64,000 bases of DNA from Ascarosepion bandense (GCA_037127315.1 JBBBDQ010001271.1:2212001-2276000), one strand, 5' to 3'. Numbered from the stretch's first letter, positions 11,510 to 22,715 are shown. Program-made: numbers and translations. The notes: a model not told the origin generated them from the letters alone.

Positions 11510-11563
11510 AGATTGTTGCCCAAATACACTCTCTGTATATATAGTGTATTTGGGCAACAATCT
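11510..11563. repeat. Perfect 21-bp inverted repeat with 12-nt loop
   Basis: The left arm 11,510-11,530 (AGATTGTTGCCCAAATACAC then T) is exactly complementary to the right arm 11,543-11,563. The loop is CTCTGTATATAT. Perfect arms in otherwise decayed sequence imply a recent origin. It could be a template-switch palindrome, a foldback terminus or a small hairpin transcript. Confidence 0.85.
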
Positions 11564-11734
11564 CTTTTTTATGCAGGTATCATGAAAATGACAGACAAAG
11601 TATTATCATTAAGTTTTTATATAATTTTTAACGTGTTCTTATGGGTTTTTTTTTTTCAGAAACAAAATTCATTCTTGATAATCACTGAAAGCATAGCTGA
11701 AAGTGCTCGGAAGTACAAAACAATTCTTATATAA

Positions 11735-12420
11735 TTGGAATTCTGTGACAGGAATTACCTTAATTTCATTAGTCAATGTCATCTTAGATATAAAATTGGC
11801 GTAATTAAAAATTTCCTCATAAGAGCCTACGAGAATTCATCTTCTCGGATCATTACTCTTCAAAAAAACTTCATAATGCCAAACAAGCACTCATCAACAA
11901 CGGACTTCCAAATTATTTGGTTGATTACTATATTAGACTTTTTCTTTAAAACCTGAGTAATAACAACAGTAAACACACTGATAAAACTAATAACACTAAT
12001 ATCCTTTATAAAAATCAAATTCATAGTAATTATAAACATGACCAATCTTCACTTAGAAACATGATTCGAAAATACGCAAATCTCATTGATGTAAACAAAA
12101 AAATTTACTTATCTATTACACTAAATTTAAAATTGTTAACCTCATCATCAAAAATAACAACGAACCAACATTATTTATGAATTCACATGTCCTTTGAAGA
12201 ACTGAGTTCTAGATTCTAATTTCAAAAATAATTATATCCGCCATATTACTATAAAACTTATTCCAAGACTGAACATCTCTCTTAACAGAGCTCAATTCGA
12301 TCTCATTTAAACACACACACACAGAGACCTACCAAAGCCTGTCTGGTACATACTTGTTGACGACACAAATATCATAGCATCATCCACTTGCAAAACAAGA
12401 CTAAAAATAATGGAGGGCAT
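11735..12420 (+). mobile_element. Penelope-like element (PLE) relic, type 1
   Basis: Translated with frameshifts, 11,785-11,925 gives RYKIGVIKNFLIRAYENSSS and then an LINNGLPNYLVD-like stretch, typical of the region after the reverse-transcriptase core of PLEs. Further on, 12,350-12,375 reads LVDDTNII, reminiscent of a reverse-transcriptase VDD box. Frames are broken many times. The assignment rests on motif resemblance only. Confidence 0.45.
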
Positions 12421-12735
12421 ATTAATAAAAATGAAAAATCCAACACTCAATAACATCAACTAACAACATGCTTACCGTGTTCAATATATAACACATACCA
12501 CAACTCCACACTATACATAACACCACTTACATTCTGTTACATGTAAAATAACATTTATCCATGAAAATGGCTAAAAGTTTAGCCAAAAGTGCTCAGATAA
12601 TTTTTATATAATTTATGTCCTCAAAAGAAAGAAATCATAAGATCATGTGAAAAACTACTTAAAAACTTAACCATCACACCTTGTCTGTCATTTATAATTA
12701 AGCCTACATGAAAGAGAGATTACTGGCCAAATATG

Positions 12736-12739
12736 CATA

Positions 12740-12773
<34 letters not shown>
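12736..12773. repeat. (TA)n microsatellite
   Basis: About 15 TA units directly precede the repeat family copy that starts near 12,785. Confidence 0.95.
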
Positions 12774-12776
<3 letters not shown>

Positions 12777-12784
12777 TTAAGTTA

Positions 12785-13015
12785 TAATAATGTTTGGCAT
12801 TAAGATTGCTGTTTTATCAGTAGTTTTACTGATAAAAGGTACTTTGGCAAGCAGGTTTTTTATTATAAAGTGCTCAATATCAGGATGGAGATAGAGTGTT
12901 GATAGTTTTAGTACCAAAAATTTGTCCTTTCAACTGAGCAGATTCAAGCCAACTTCAGTGTTTCAGGAGGACACCATTATGATAGCCTCACTCATCAGGG
13001 CTGGATGTCTTGCTG
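12785..13015 (-). repeat. Unclassified repeat with hammerhead-like hairpin, copy A
   Basis: This stretch is homologous to 51,640-51,855 in opposite orientation; shared signposts include GGCAAGCAGGTTTTTTATT and AAAGTGCTCAATAT. On the minus strand it carries CTGATGA (12,998-12,992), 27 nt that fold back on themselves, then GAAA (12,964-12,961). That is the conserved half of a hammerhead ribozyme. Element class is unknown; PLE terminal repeats are known to carry such ribozymes. Confidence 0.6.
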
Positions 13016-13545
13016 TTGAGTCCTGGTTTATTTTCTTATTTATAGGGGACTTGGTCTGATTTGGTATTTTTCAGGATTGGTCTTATTTATAATTGGTTGG
13101 TTTTCTTTTTATTTCTTTTTCTTTTTATTTTGCAGGTGCTTGATTTCTTTTTATTGCTTTTTAATGTATGCATGAGTGGATATCTGCTTAATCATTTTAT
13201 AGTGAATAGGTGTCCACTAAATTGCTTTTTTTTGTTATTTAGTTTGTTTTTATCATTTAAATTGACCTTTTTTATTAGCTTGACCTTTTTTCCTGTCATG
13301 TTGGTGTGTTGATGACTTAGGGTTTTCTTTTTTAGTTCATGGTTGGGTGTTTGTGTTCTTGTGTATATTTTTGTTTGTGGGCTTTATGTGTGGGTTTTTT
13401 CTTGTTTCAGGGTGGTTATATCATTTTCTATATTTTGTTGTAATTGAGTGTTTGCATATATATATTTTTATTCTATTTATACATGTGTCTACATTTTCTC
13501 GTTATCTCATTTCTGAGATAGCATGTCACTAGATTAAATATACAA
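13016..13545. other. G/T-rich low-complexity segment
   Basis: T- and TG-rich sequence, strongly asymmetric between strands. It yields hydrophobic open frames (13,061-13,312 and 13,347-13,532) purely through TTT, TTG and GTT codons. I regard them as compositional, not coding. Confidence 0.6.
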
Positions 13546-13609
13546 ACTATGCTAAACTTGAACTTTCATGCCTCGAAAAAAAACAGAGTGAAAAAAGATG
13601 TTTTTTTTC

Positions 13610-13860
13610 TTGACACTATTATTATTTTAACTTTTTCATTCTTGGTAATATCTGTTGTTTTGAAAAAATTTTTCACAGAATTCTAATAAAACCTAAACAC
13701 ATGATGAAAGTTGATTTAAACATTCTTTTTTGTTACAACAAATATATTAAACACTATTTATTTATTGGATTGTCAAGAATAATTTTATATTTGTAACATT
13801 TTAAAAACTAAACCTGTCAAGATTAATGCAATGCAATATTTATCATTTACTAATAGTTTG
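13610..13860 (+). repeat. Third copy of the AT-rich ~250-bp repeat
   Basis: Aligns with 2,735-2,985 and 3,008-3,240 through AATAAAACC, TTAAACACTATTTATT and AAGAATAATTTTATATTTG. It runs directly into the 189-bp array. Confidence 0.65.
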
Positions 13861-14625
13861 GTTATTGCTTGCCCATTTCCACTGAGTGCAAGTACATGTT
13901 GCCTGATCCTGTGATCAAACCCACAATCACTATATCACCATATTCACAAACTAATAAAATTTATTTAATCTACAAGAGTAGACTGTTCTCATTCCACTGC
14001 TCATGTCTAGGGACTTTGTCTAGTTCTTATTTTTATTTAGTAATGTTCAGTTATTGCTTGCCCGTTTCCACTGTGTGCAAGTACACTTTGCCTGATCCAG
14101 TGATCAAACTTACAATCACTATATCACCATATTCAGAAACTAATAAAACTTATTTGATCTACAAGAGTAGACTGTTCTCATTCCACTACTCATGTCTAGG
14201 GACATTGTCTAGTTCTTATTTTTATTTAGTACTCTTCAGTTATTGCTTGCCCGTTTCCACTGAGTGCAAGTACACCTTGCCTGATCCAGTGATCAAACTC
14301 ACAATCACTATATCACCATATTCACAAACTAATAAAACTTATTTAATCTACAAGAGTGGACTGTTCTCATTCCACTACTCATGTCTAGGGACATTGTCTA
14401 GTTCTTATTTTTATTTAGTACTCTTCAGTTATTGCTTGCCCGTTTCCACTGAGTACAAGTACACGTTGCCTGATCCAGTGATCAAACTCAGAATCAATAT
14501 ATCACCATATTCACAAACTAATAAATTTTATTTAATCTACAAGGGTGGACTGTTTTTGTTCCACTATCCAAGTCTAAAGATATTGTCTAGTTTTTATGTC
14601 TAGTATTAGTCAATTATTGCTTGCC
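13861..14625 (+). repeat. 189-bp tandem array, four units plus a partial
   Basis: Unit starts lie at 13,861, 14,050, 14,239 and 14,428, exactly 189 bp apart, with a partial fifth unit from about 14,613. The units contain TTGCCTGATCC, ATATCACCATATTCA, CTACAAGAG and ATGTCTAGGGA. Because 189 is a multiple of three and each unit lacks stops in one frame, a 244-codon frame runs through the array. The predicted 63-residue repeat has no recognisable domain, and synonymous and non-synonymous differences look equally common, so I treat it as a satellite. Confidence 0.9.
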
Positions 14626-14684
14626 TGTTTCCAATGTCCTAATACATGACCCAGGAATTAAACTCTCAACATCTGTATCCAGAT

Positions 14685-14750
14685 TGATTTAACTCTGAAG
14701 AAGGCTGGAGGGTACAATGGCTGATATGTTGTGTAAACAATAACAAAAAA
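14685..14750 (+). repeat. SINE family B, 3' end fragment
   Basis: Carries the CTGAAGAAGGCTGGAGGGT-ACAATGGCTGATA stretch that marks the 3' part of family B (compare 28,848-28,885 and 47,760-47,800). Everything upstream is missing. Confidence 0.5.
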
Positions 14751-14959
14751 TGAGAGTAATAGTTTGAATATAAATAGCGTAAATAATTCAATTGAGTAAC
14801 TTGGTATTTTCTATTTAATTATTTTAATTTTGGTCATATTTCCAATTTAGCATTTTCATTTTTGTCAATTGTGGTTCAAGTTTCATGTTTTCACATATGT
14901 ATGTATGTAATCTATTTTCATTTTTTATCCGTATTTATTTCATGGATTTGTTGTAAACA

Positions 14960-15185
14960 GTTATTGGTTTGAAAAGTGGTACTGCGATGCCAAGTTGAAA
15001 TTCCAACAAATAAATACCTTTGGAAAGGTATGAATCCTTCTCTACTTCCCCTAGTTCAGGGAAGACTGAACTTTTTAGCTTTGATTGGTAGCCAGTCAAG
15101 GAGAAGGATAACTCAGAATTGAAAACCGGCCTGAAAGTGAATGGGCTCTTTCAGGCTATCTTGCCTAAGACATGTCACAACTGCA
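14960..15185 (+). mobile_element. SINE family A, divergent subfamily (5'-degraded)
   Basis: Preserves the family A body (AGTTGAAATTCC as B-box remnant, TTTGGAAAGGTATGAATCC, TTGGTAGCCAGTC), followed by a different 3' part (AACTCAGAATTGAAAACCGG) that it shares with 62,960-63,165 instead of the CTACTGCGGG block. This is probably a separate subfamily. Confidence 0.6.
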
Positions 15186-15269
15186 GTACATTTGATACCT
15201 CAGTGATCTTAATGGGTCATAAAATTTGTGATGATTAATTTGTTCTTATTCTGACACCATTATTTTTCA

Positions 15270-16090
15270 TTTTTATTCCAATTTCACGCTTCTTCCTTCA
15301 GGATGTGGGTCATCGCGAACGTCACACAATTTCCTGTCCTTTGTAACTTTTGTGTTTTTACTATTTCTTCTTATCCCTGTTCTGTCAACTTTTTGTACAT
15401 TTTCCTCAGGTAGGTTATTTGCTGCTTTCCATGGCCCTCTTCCCTTCAGTATATATTGTGTGTGGCAAATTATCTAAGCCCTTTTTCATCATTATGTGCT
15501 CAAGAACTTTCTCATTCAAAGTCTAAATCTCCTTTTGCCCCATTTTCTCTCAAACTTCATCGTTACTCACCTGTTTAGTCCACAGTATTCTCATTATCCT
15601 TCTGTAGAACTACATTTTTGTTGCTTCAAATCTCTTCTTTAGCTTTGAGGAGATTGTCTAGCATTCACTGTCATATAGGAGGATTGACATTACATAACAT
15701 TTAGGCAAACTTTTCTTTGTTTCTAATTATTTTTTCTTAATAACTTGCTTGGATTTTGAAAGGCATCTTTTGCTATTTGATGTAGATATTAATTTTTTTT
15801 CCTTTTTTACTTCAAGTTTGTAATTCACATGTTAGTGTCTTTTTATTTGCCAACAATTATACATTCTATCAAATTGATGTTTAATCTTTCCTTCTTGCTT
15901 TCATTTACTACCCCCTGAAGGAGATCCTGTAGTTTCTTTTCCATGTCAACTACTCATATCTGCATATCTTATATTGTTAAGATTGTGGTTACCAATAATA
16001 AATGTTATTAGGACTTCTAATTCTCACAGGATTGCTTCACTATACAGATTGAATAAGTCTGGTGAGAAGACACATTCTTGTCTTAAATAC
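15270..16090 (-). mobile_element. RTE-clade LINE relic, reverse-transcriptase C-terminal half
   Basis: The minus strand follows the RTE ORF2 from the 3' end up to the region that precedes the catalytic YADD box (near 15,970) and reaches the VFSPDLFNLY motif near 16,050-16,080. Many indels and stops are present. It is one of the longer and older RTE copies here. Confidence 0.7.
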
Positions 16091-16099
16091 TTTTCTAGT

Positions 16100-18110
16100 T
16101 TCTATTTATTTATTAAATAATGAAAGAATGGATTGTTTGGAAAAAATGATAGTAAATAGTGAATATGATAATATTGGTGAAAAAAACAAATCAAAATTAA
16201 TAAAAAAAATATAATTCTGAAAATCTCAAAACAAAATAACAATGCTTAGAAGGAGTGATGCAGGGTTTTGGGGATGGAAAAGGAAGTGGGTGAAGGGAGT
16301 TATTATTATTTTGCACTCACTACAGTACTGTTACTATGGATAAAAAGTCAGAATGAGGTGGAGATAAAATGTTGAAAAATGTCAGATCCTGAAAGTTTCT
16401 GGAGCCTCATAGTAAAGAATCATTTATTAAAGAGGAACTCCACAGTGCATTGGATCTTTGATGCTGTTTCTTTATTCGGATTTCACACTGATCACAATGG
16501 ATCATCTGAAAGCACTATGATAAAAAGCAAGCCAAAAAGAAAAAAAAATGAAAAATTTTGATTAAAGTTATCAATAATAAAATTAATGAAGAAGAAATGA
16601 TTCAGAAAAAAAAGTAAAGAGGCAGAATTCTATTCAAACAAACAAGACAGAAGAAGACCTCTGCGAGGTTTTAACCAAATGTTCAATGAAGCACCATAAT
16701 GTAGGGTTATTATTCACTTGATGTGTTACATGAGAGATACTCTGAGAATAATTAAAAAAAAAAGAATGGAAAAGACTTAGTTTTGTTGATGATATTGAAT
16801 TTTATGTTTATTCAGCTGGAGATTTGGTTATCTAACATTAATTAGCATTTTTGATTTTAAAAAAAATTGTTTTGATGAGTTTACTCTTGTTCTATTAGCA
16901 ATCTCACTTGTGTTGGATGAGGAAATTATATTTTCTTGAAGTAATGCATATGAATCTATTAAAACTGCACAATCCAAAATGCAACCAACAAAAAAAATCT
17001 AGCTTTTTCATCAGATCGTTTTATCCTCAAAATATCAAAATTAATAGTGCTTTTTATAATTATGTCTTCATTGATTTTCTATTTATTTTTAACCATATTA
17101 AGATTTTCTGTTTGATATTTTTTATATTTTTAAATACACTTTTGAGGTAAAATTGGTAATACTTATTTCAATTTTCATTCCCCTGAGTCATCAATATTTT
17201 TTTGTTATATATTAAAAAAATAAGCATAGTTATTTGATGTTTCCTTCTCAAATAACGATCTTATTTAAAGAATAACGAGCACATAAAGATGATATTCATG
17301 ATTATTTATTCTTTCTTTATGTGAATTATAGAAATTTTAATTTTTTTCTCTTACAAAATTCAGATTAAAATGAGTTAACTGAATCTAGAGTAAACGTCAA
17401 CATTTCATTTTTGTTCAGTATTTAATTCCTGGCATTCACATTTGTTGGTCTGTTAAAATATAATTTAATATGAATAATCTAACAAGTAGAAGAATCTGCA
17501 ATGCATTCTCAAGCAATAAAAAGTTATTTATTTATTTTCCTTTCCTCATAATTGAAGAGTTCTCCAGTATAAAATGGTGCATATGCTGTGCTTATTAAAA
17601 AAATGAGAGAGTTTGATTTAAGATGTAAATGGTTTGATACTGAGATTAACTAGAAATTTTTCTCACAACATTTTAGTAAATTTAATTTTTTCTCTGGCAA
17701 AATACTTCTTATTATTCAGACAGATAATGCAACATAGGATAGGCTGCAATCTTTTTGCAACAACTTTGATAAAAACCTGGGGTTTGACCTATCTACTTGA
17801 TATCACAGATAATATAAAGTAGATTGTAGTGTATCAGTACCCTAATGCTTGAGTATAAGCAAAAGTAAGGTTAGAAATTAATTTTTAATGACATTTCAGT
17901 TTTATGTAATTGCCTCTTCCAACAGTAACACATTACACAATGAATAAAAGCACTTGATCTGCACTGCTCATATTTACCATTTATTATCTGATTTATGACA
18001 AAAGAGTATAATTTCTAATTGATTTTAGGACTGAAGCAATGACCAGTATCCACATTTTTGTCTAAACAGTGAATGTAAGTGAGTCCTAACTGATTCAAAA
18101 CTGATGTTTG
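16100..18110. other. AT-rich sequence, nothing recognised
   Basis: About 2 kb with short ORFs (for example 16,379-16,561 and 16,908-17,150) that lack motifs and have AT-driven composition. No tandem repeats, inverted repeats or known element ends were noticed. Confidence 0.5.
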
Positions 18111-18114
18111 CTTG

Positions 18115-20022
18115 TGGAATGACTCAGCATATAGCATCCTGCAAGTTTGGCTCTAAGAACTAATGATGGCTCTGCAAAAGTGTGCTAAACAACAGCAAAC
18201 CGTCCATCCTTCCTTTAATCAATAAATTTGAGGTATTCATAACTACACTAGACAAGACCGAGTGCTTTGCTCACAGGTTCTCCTCCTACTCAACATTTGA
18301 TTCATCTAAAGTATCAGCAACTGTCTTTCCACCCAGAACTGATGATCAAAAATGTTTACATTACCCACTTGCTGATCTCTAACATAATTTCAAAGCTTGA
18401 TCCCTATAAGGTAAGTGGAGGTGACAGAATCCCAGTCATCTTCAAAAAGAAATGTGCCCCTGAACTCTCGTCTGTCGTCTCAAAACTCTACAATGACTAC
18501 CTCTCTGCTTTTTGCTCTCCTAACTGCTGGAAGTCCTTCTCTGTGGTTCTAGTTTTTAAGAACTCTGGACAGCCCTCAGACCCCTCTAATTTTTGCTCTA
18601 TCAGCCTTCTAGCAATTTTTGTCAAAGTGTTTGAGGTTATTATCAATACTGCAGTGGTTCAAAATCTCACAGTGCACAGCCTATTCTCTGATAATCAATA
18701 CGGCTTTCACTTTGCCAGGTCTATTGCAGGTATGCTGAAAACCATCACAGAGTATATATACCAGGCTCTTGAAAAGAACAAAAATGCTCAAGCTGTTGCC
18801 CTGGATATCTCCAAAGCATTTGACAGTGTCTGGTATGCTAGTTTTCTGCACAAGCGACAGGGCAATAGGATAACTGGACACTTGTTTGATTTAATCCAAT
18901 CATTCCTATTAAATTGTGTAATGAAGGCCATACCAAACAGGCATGATTCCAGATCCTATCATGCAAACATGGATGTCCCTCAAGGCTGTAATGTAGGTAC
19001 TACACTTTTGCTGATCTTCATCAACGTTTTCCCTGATGGAATCAGACACCACCATTTTCTCCCACCTGGATAAGAAATCTGTCAAGGCTGACAAAGCAAA
19101 CCTCGCTGCTGATCTTAAAGAGAACATCCAATCTGTGGTGAAGTGGGGTAAGAAATGGTTCATAAATTCCAAAATAAAGCTGCTATCCTTTAACAACCAG
19201 AGACAATCACTCCTACCTCCTCATCAGCATGGATCAGGCTAGTCTTCCTGAAAGCAATATGCTACACCTCCTCAACCTCACTCTCACAGCCAACCTTAAG
19301 TGGAATGAATACATTGAATCAATAGCTAAGAAGGTTAGGTCACTGTGTTGGTTCAGGAAGTTTTTCTCCTCTGAATCCATCTTGCATATATACAAATCTA
19401 CTATACGCCCATTCATTGAATACTACTATAACATCTTGTCAAGTGCCCCTGCTATTTATCTCAGGGTTCTTAACAAAATTCAAAGGTGAATCTGCAATGT
19501 AATTGATCTTGACCTGGCAGCTCAACTCCAGGCACTTTCTCACTGATGAGATGTAACTTCCCTTTGTCTCTTCTACAGATATTTTCATGGCTTCTGCTTT
19601 GACGAGCTTAGCTCCCTGGTGACCCCTCTGCATGATTTTAATTGAGCTACTTGATTGGCAACTAGATCCCACCCTTTTACAGCAACTACTCTATCAGCTT
19701 CTTTTCTCACACTTTCCACCTGTGAAACTCACTTCCATATATTTGCTTCTCTAATAACTACAATCTCTAAGAGTTTAAATGCAACATCAATTGCCATCTC
19801 TTATCTCTTTGACACCCATCCCTTCCTTGACACACCCTTTCTGCTCTACTCTCATGCAGCTCTCTTCACACCAGTGTTTCCATTGTTCTCTACCTATTCT
19901 TCGACACCCCCTGTGACTGGTTCTGCTTTTTCTTCACTTTTCTCTTGTGTAACCCCCTGTGCACCAGTGGTAGGACTGCCTTGCTTGAAGTGAAACAATT
20001 ATTAAAGAATTAAAATACAGAG
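18115..20022 (+). mobile_element. Jockey/CR1-like LINE, 5'-truncated, frame-broken
   Basis: Begins in the spacer between endonuclease and reverse transcriptase (HIASCKFGSKN) and continues to the 3' tail (CACCAGTGG... CCTTGCTTGAAGTG, AATTATTAAAG). Homology with the 56.3-59.8 kb LINE is continuous. The endonuclease is absent, and at least three frame changes interrupt the ORF. Its 3' UTR contains GCTCTACTCTCATG near 19,850, which resembles the start of the 94-bp array unit. Confidence 0.9.
18267..19073 (+). pseudogene. LINE reverse transcriptase, partial (catalytic box C deleted)
   Basis: A 268-codon frame with reverse-transcriptase motifs in order: KNSGQPSDPSNF region (box 1/2), AVALDISKAFDSVW (box A with the catalytic Asp), MDVPQGCNVGTTLLLIFIN (box B). 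Directly after FPDGIR about 9 residues including the YADD box are missing and the frame shifts; the sequence resumes as TTIFSHLDKKS from about 19,045. Without box C the enzyme cannot polymerise. The N-terminal start is arbitrary, because the copy enters from upstream in another frame. Confidence 0.85.
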
Positions 20023-20029
20023 CAGCCAC

Positions 20030-20740
20030 ACTCTTGATATGTAAATATCATCCAATTACAACTAATTACTTTTCTTATGTTTTAATGTATGTTAGCAAAT
20101 TTTTAAAATAAAAGTGTATATATGAAAATATTTATGAAATATTAGTTATACTTATGTTAAAAAAAGATTATGTAACTCTCCAGATTATAGTGCAACCTAT
20201 TTGCAAGTCTGCAAATACCCAATTTGTCAACCACAAACTAAGGTTGCAACCTACATACCGGTGCAACCTATCTGTGAGTATATATGGAATATCTTATTTC
20301 AGTGCATACTGTTTGCTTTGTATAATTGTATTCGTCTTTTTGGTTTTAACAATGTTTTCACTGATAGAGTTTTTTCTTTTCCTCAGTATAAGTTGTATCC
20401 AGTATTTAGCCTACCAAAAATGAAAACAATAGTCTACTTAATAATAAGATATATGAAATATATTTGAATTTTTTAATCTCCCAAAAGCATGTTTGATTTT
20501 TCTTCAGCTTAAGTGATTGTGTACACATATCTTAATATCTGAAAGTTTTACAGTGTTGATGGTCAGACTCAACTCTACTTGGAATTTTAGAGAATCATAA
20601 TCAACTGATGGTCATTTAGTTTTATGATTTATTTCAAGGGAAATGCCATTACACTTGTTTTATGTTAAAACATTTGTTTCAAGTTATTTAATCCAGTGAG
20701 TTCAACAATAGAACTCTCTATTCAGTTAGGCAGCAGCAAC
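20030..20740. other. Unassigned AT-rich sequence
   Basis: Short ORFs only. Three small direct repeats of a GCAACCTA(T/C) sequence occur near 20,190-20,275. Nothing else was recognised. Confidence 0.45.
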
Positions 20741-20741
20741 A

Positions 20742-20763
20742 GATATATATATATATATATATA
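20742..20763. repeat. (TA)n microsatellite
   Basis: About 10 TA units. Confidence 0.9.
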
Positions 20764-20809
20764 GTGTATTGAGGCCGCAGATAATTTTCTAAACATGTAC
20801 TATTAAATG

Positions 20810-21119
20810 GATGTGCGTTGTGGTGCATTGGATATTGGCTCAAAACGAGAAATCGGGGAGCCAAGTTCGAATTCTAGCTGAATTCATTGCATTCACTTAC
20901 GCTCAAATACCCTTGGGAAAGGTATTAATCCGTCTCTTCCTTCCAGTTATGGGTTAAATAACAGGACAGATTGGGTTCTATAGCCTTGGTCGGCAACCAG
21001 TCTACCGCAGAAAGCAATGGCAACCTACTGCGGGATAATTTTCTGCCCAGTCAGTCATGTCTCTTTCGAGACATGATCGCCCAAGCGTGTATCACGCATG
21101 ACACTTAACTGACTGACTG
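20810..21119 (+). mobile_element. tRNA-headed SINE (family A) with target-site duplication
   Basis: A full-length copy of about 310 bp. The A-box-like TGGTGCATTGGATA is at 20,821, the B-box GTTCGAATTC at 20,875-20,884. The body contains GGGTTAAATAACAGG, CAACCTACTGCGGG and the 3' terminus TTAACTGACTGACTG. TTAAATG occurs on both sides (20,803-20,809 and 21,120-21,126), which fits a target-site duplication and sets the ends. The 3' end is a GACT repeat and not poly-A, so it probably relies on a LINE that primes on short repeats. It is the best-preserved family member here together with 49,501-49,785. Confidence 0.9.
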
Positions 21120-21244
21120 TTAAATGTAAGAGACAACCCCGCTCACCTGTAGACTTACCTGCCACCTTTCTATCAGAGTTCAATTAAACATTTCTTAGAA
21201 AAACATAGCCATGTGGGTAATATTAGACAGATTTTAGTCAACAA

Positions 21245-21715
21245 CACAATAATACTCATTCATATACACACAGTTAAAAGAACCTTCAGATATTGGAGGC
21301 CATCTACATTAAATCAAAACAACTCACACTCAATAAAATCACATTTACATCTGGTCATAGTGCATTACATTGCATTTAAATATATGATTCTGTTAACATT
21401 TCAAGCTCTCACGCAGTGTGACATCATAGAATGGCATTACAAATTTATGAACTGCATCTGCTATCTGGTAACTGTTATCATTGCTTAGCAAAGTTTTATG
21501 TTAACACAAAAAATCATCTTTGACGGTGGATGTTTTTATGTTAACGTCCCTGTAACCTCTCTGAAGATGGCTAATGTGAGCCAAAAGTTTAGAACCAACA
21601 TAAGAAAAAAATATCCAAATTTTGGAGAATTTTTGTCTTTATTTTCACCTGAAATTAAGACTAAAATACAATGTTTAAAACGCCTCATGATTAAACATAA
21701 TAGACATTCATTGTC
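21245..21715 (+). repeat. Repeat family C, copy 1 (ends in (TA)n)
   Basis: About 470 bp homologous, in inverted orientation, to 63,535-64,000. Shared blocks include CCTTCAGATATTGGA, CTGTTAACATTTCA, TGACATCATAGAA, CCCTGTAACCTCTCTGAAGA and AATAGACATTCATTGTCT. It contains CTGAAGA, a GGCT...AGCC hairpin and (A)AAAG at 21,560-21,590. The 3' end passes straight into (TA)n at 21,718-21,742. Both copies encode a similar short frame (VTSLKMANVSQKFRTNI here), but without known motifs. PLE or SINE origin is possible. Confidence 0.7.
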
Positions 21716-21717
21716 TT

Positions 21718-21742
21718 TTATATATATATATATATATATATA
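21718..21742. repeat. (TA)n tail of repeat family C
   Basis: About 12 TA units abut the end of the family C copy. The other copy ends in (CTAT)n instead. Confidence 0.9.
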
Positions 21743-21769
21743 CACTTCAACTCTATATTTCTAATATTT

Positions 21770-22400
21770 CTGCTTAAAACAGAACTTTTATTTAATATTT
21801 ACTAGCCTGGTCAACTTAGAACATTTTAGTAGTAGGATAAAATGCTAATGAGAAGAGGAGATGGAAATCATTTATTGAAAGTTGAAAAGGAGAGCTGAGG
21901 TTGTTAGTAACCATTTTCAGCATTAAGAAGAAGGCATTGAATGCATATTGCTGTAGTATTCGAACAGAGTATAAAGTGTAGTTTTAGTGTCGGTCATACT
22001 TTTGTCTCCTTCTAAGGGGGGTGGGGGTTCTTTGATATGGAAATGAAGAGAAAACATTTGCAGGAAGTGGAGTTAGTAATAAATAAGGTAGAAGTTTACC
22101 TGTTTTAAATGTAGATAGTCAAACTGAACTCAGTTTAGCAATCTCAGTGCTGCGGCAGTAACACATGAATAAGGAGTTTGACCAGTAAAGTTTTGGTTAC
22201 AATATTGCGCATTCTGTTCCTTTTGACACCACTCACCTATGCCTAGCTGGTCTTGGTTTTAACACACAAGTATCATTAACAAAAGATTTCATGTTGTAAG
22301 GCACAGTCGGTTATGTTCTGACCACAAATAGACTTCAGCTATGGAAAATTATGTTAACCTATGGAAAGGGACTTGGAAGCTTATAGTAGGCAGAATATAA
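21770..22400. other. Unassigned sequence
   Basis: Contains a G-run (AAGGGGGGTGGGGG at about 22,014). The right part may belong to the Helitron that follows, but I see no coding relic in it. Confidence 0.4.
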
Positions 22401-22434
22401 TCCCAGTCTAGAAAACTTCCCTGTATTCTATGTT

Positions 22435-22715
22435 ATGTGTTATTCCTTCACATGCAAATGCAAAAAGGGAAGCCTTGTTTCCAACATGGGAACAGGCCAT
22501 GTACAGTTAGCCATGGGTAAAGCATGGCTCACATAAAAGAATGCCCGTGGTGGTAAACATTTGTCCCTGAGATTTGTTGATGGACATTGCAAAACATAAT
22601 TTTACTGGAAATTGAAAATGCCGAAAGCAAATTGGTGTGGCCATTGTTGATAGCTCCAGGTGCATCCAAGGAATAAAAAGTGCCTGTTATTTTAATCGAA
22701 GATGGCTGTTAAATT
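22435..22715 (-). pseudogene. Helitron Pif1-like helicase, C-terminal relic
   Basis: Translated from the minus strand, this reads FRHFQFPVKLCFAMSINKSQGQ, then GILLCEPCFTHG and LYMACSHVGN (22,650-22,480). These are the last two helicase motifs of the Pif1-like domain in Helitron RepHel proteins: the segment with INKSQGQ, and the LYxACSxV arginine-finger region with Arg replaced by His. One in-frame stop follows FTHG. No Rep (HUH) domain is visible nearby, so only the 3' end of an autonomous Helitron survives. Confidence 0.8.

Noticed and set aside
13061..13532. Hydrophobic frames that look like membrane proteins
   Set aside because: The stretch is T- and TG-rich, so Phe, Leu and Val codons are automatic. 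There is no domain pattern, signal or conserved copy.
16379..16561. Small basic protein
   Set aside because: Sixty codons in AT-rich sequence without domain, homologous copy or context; chance length in this composition.
20821..20884. tRNA gene
   Set aside because: A- and B-box-like sequences are those of a SINE head. The cloverleaf arms are not complementary and the unit is repeated at other places with SINE body and TSD.
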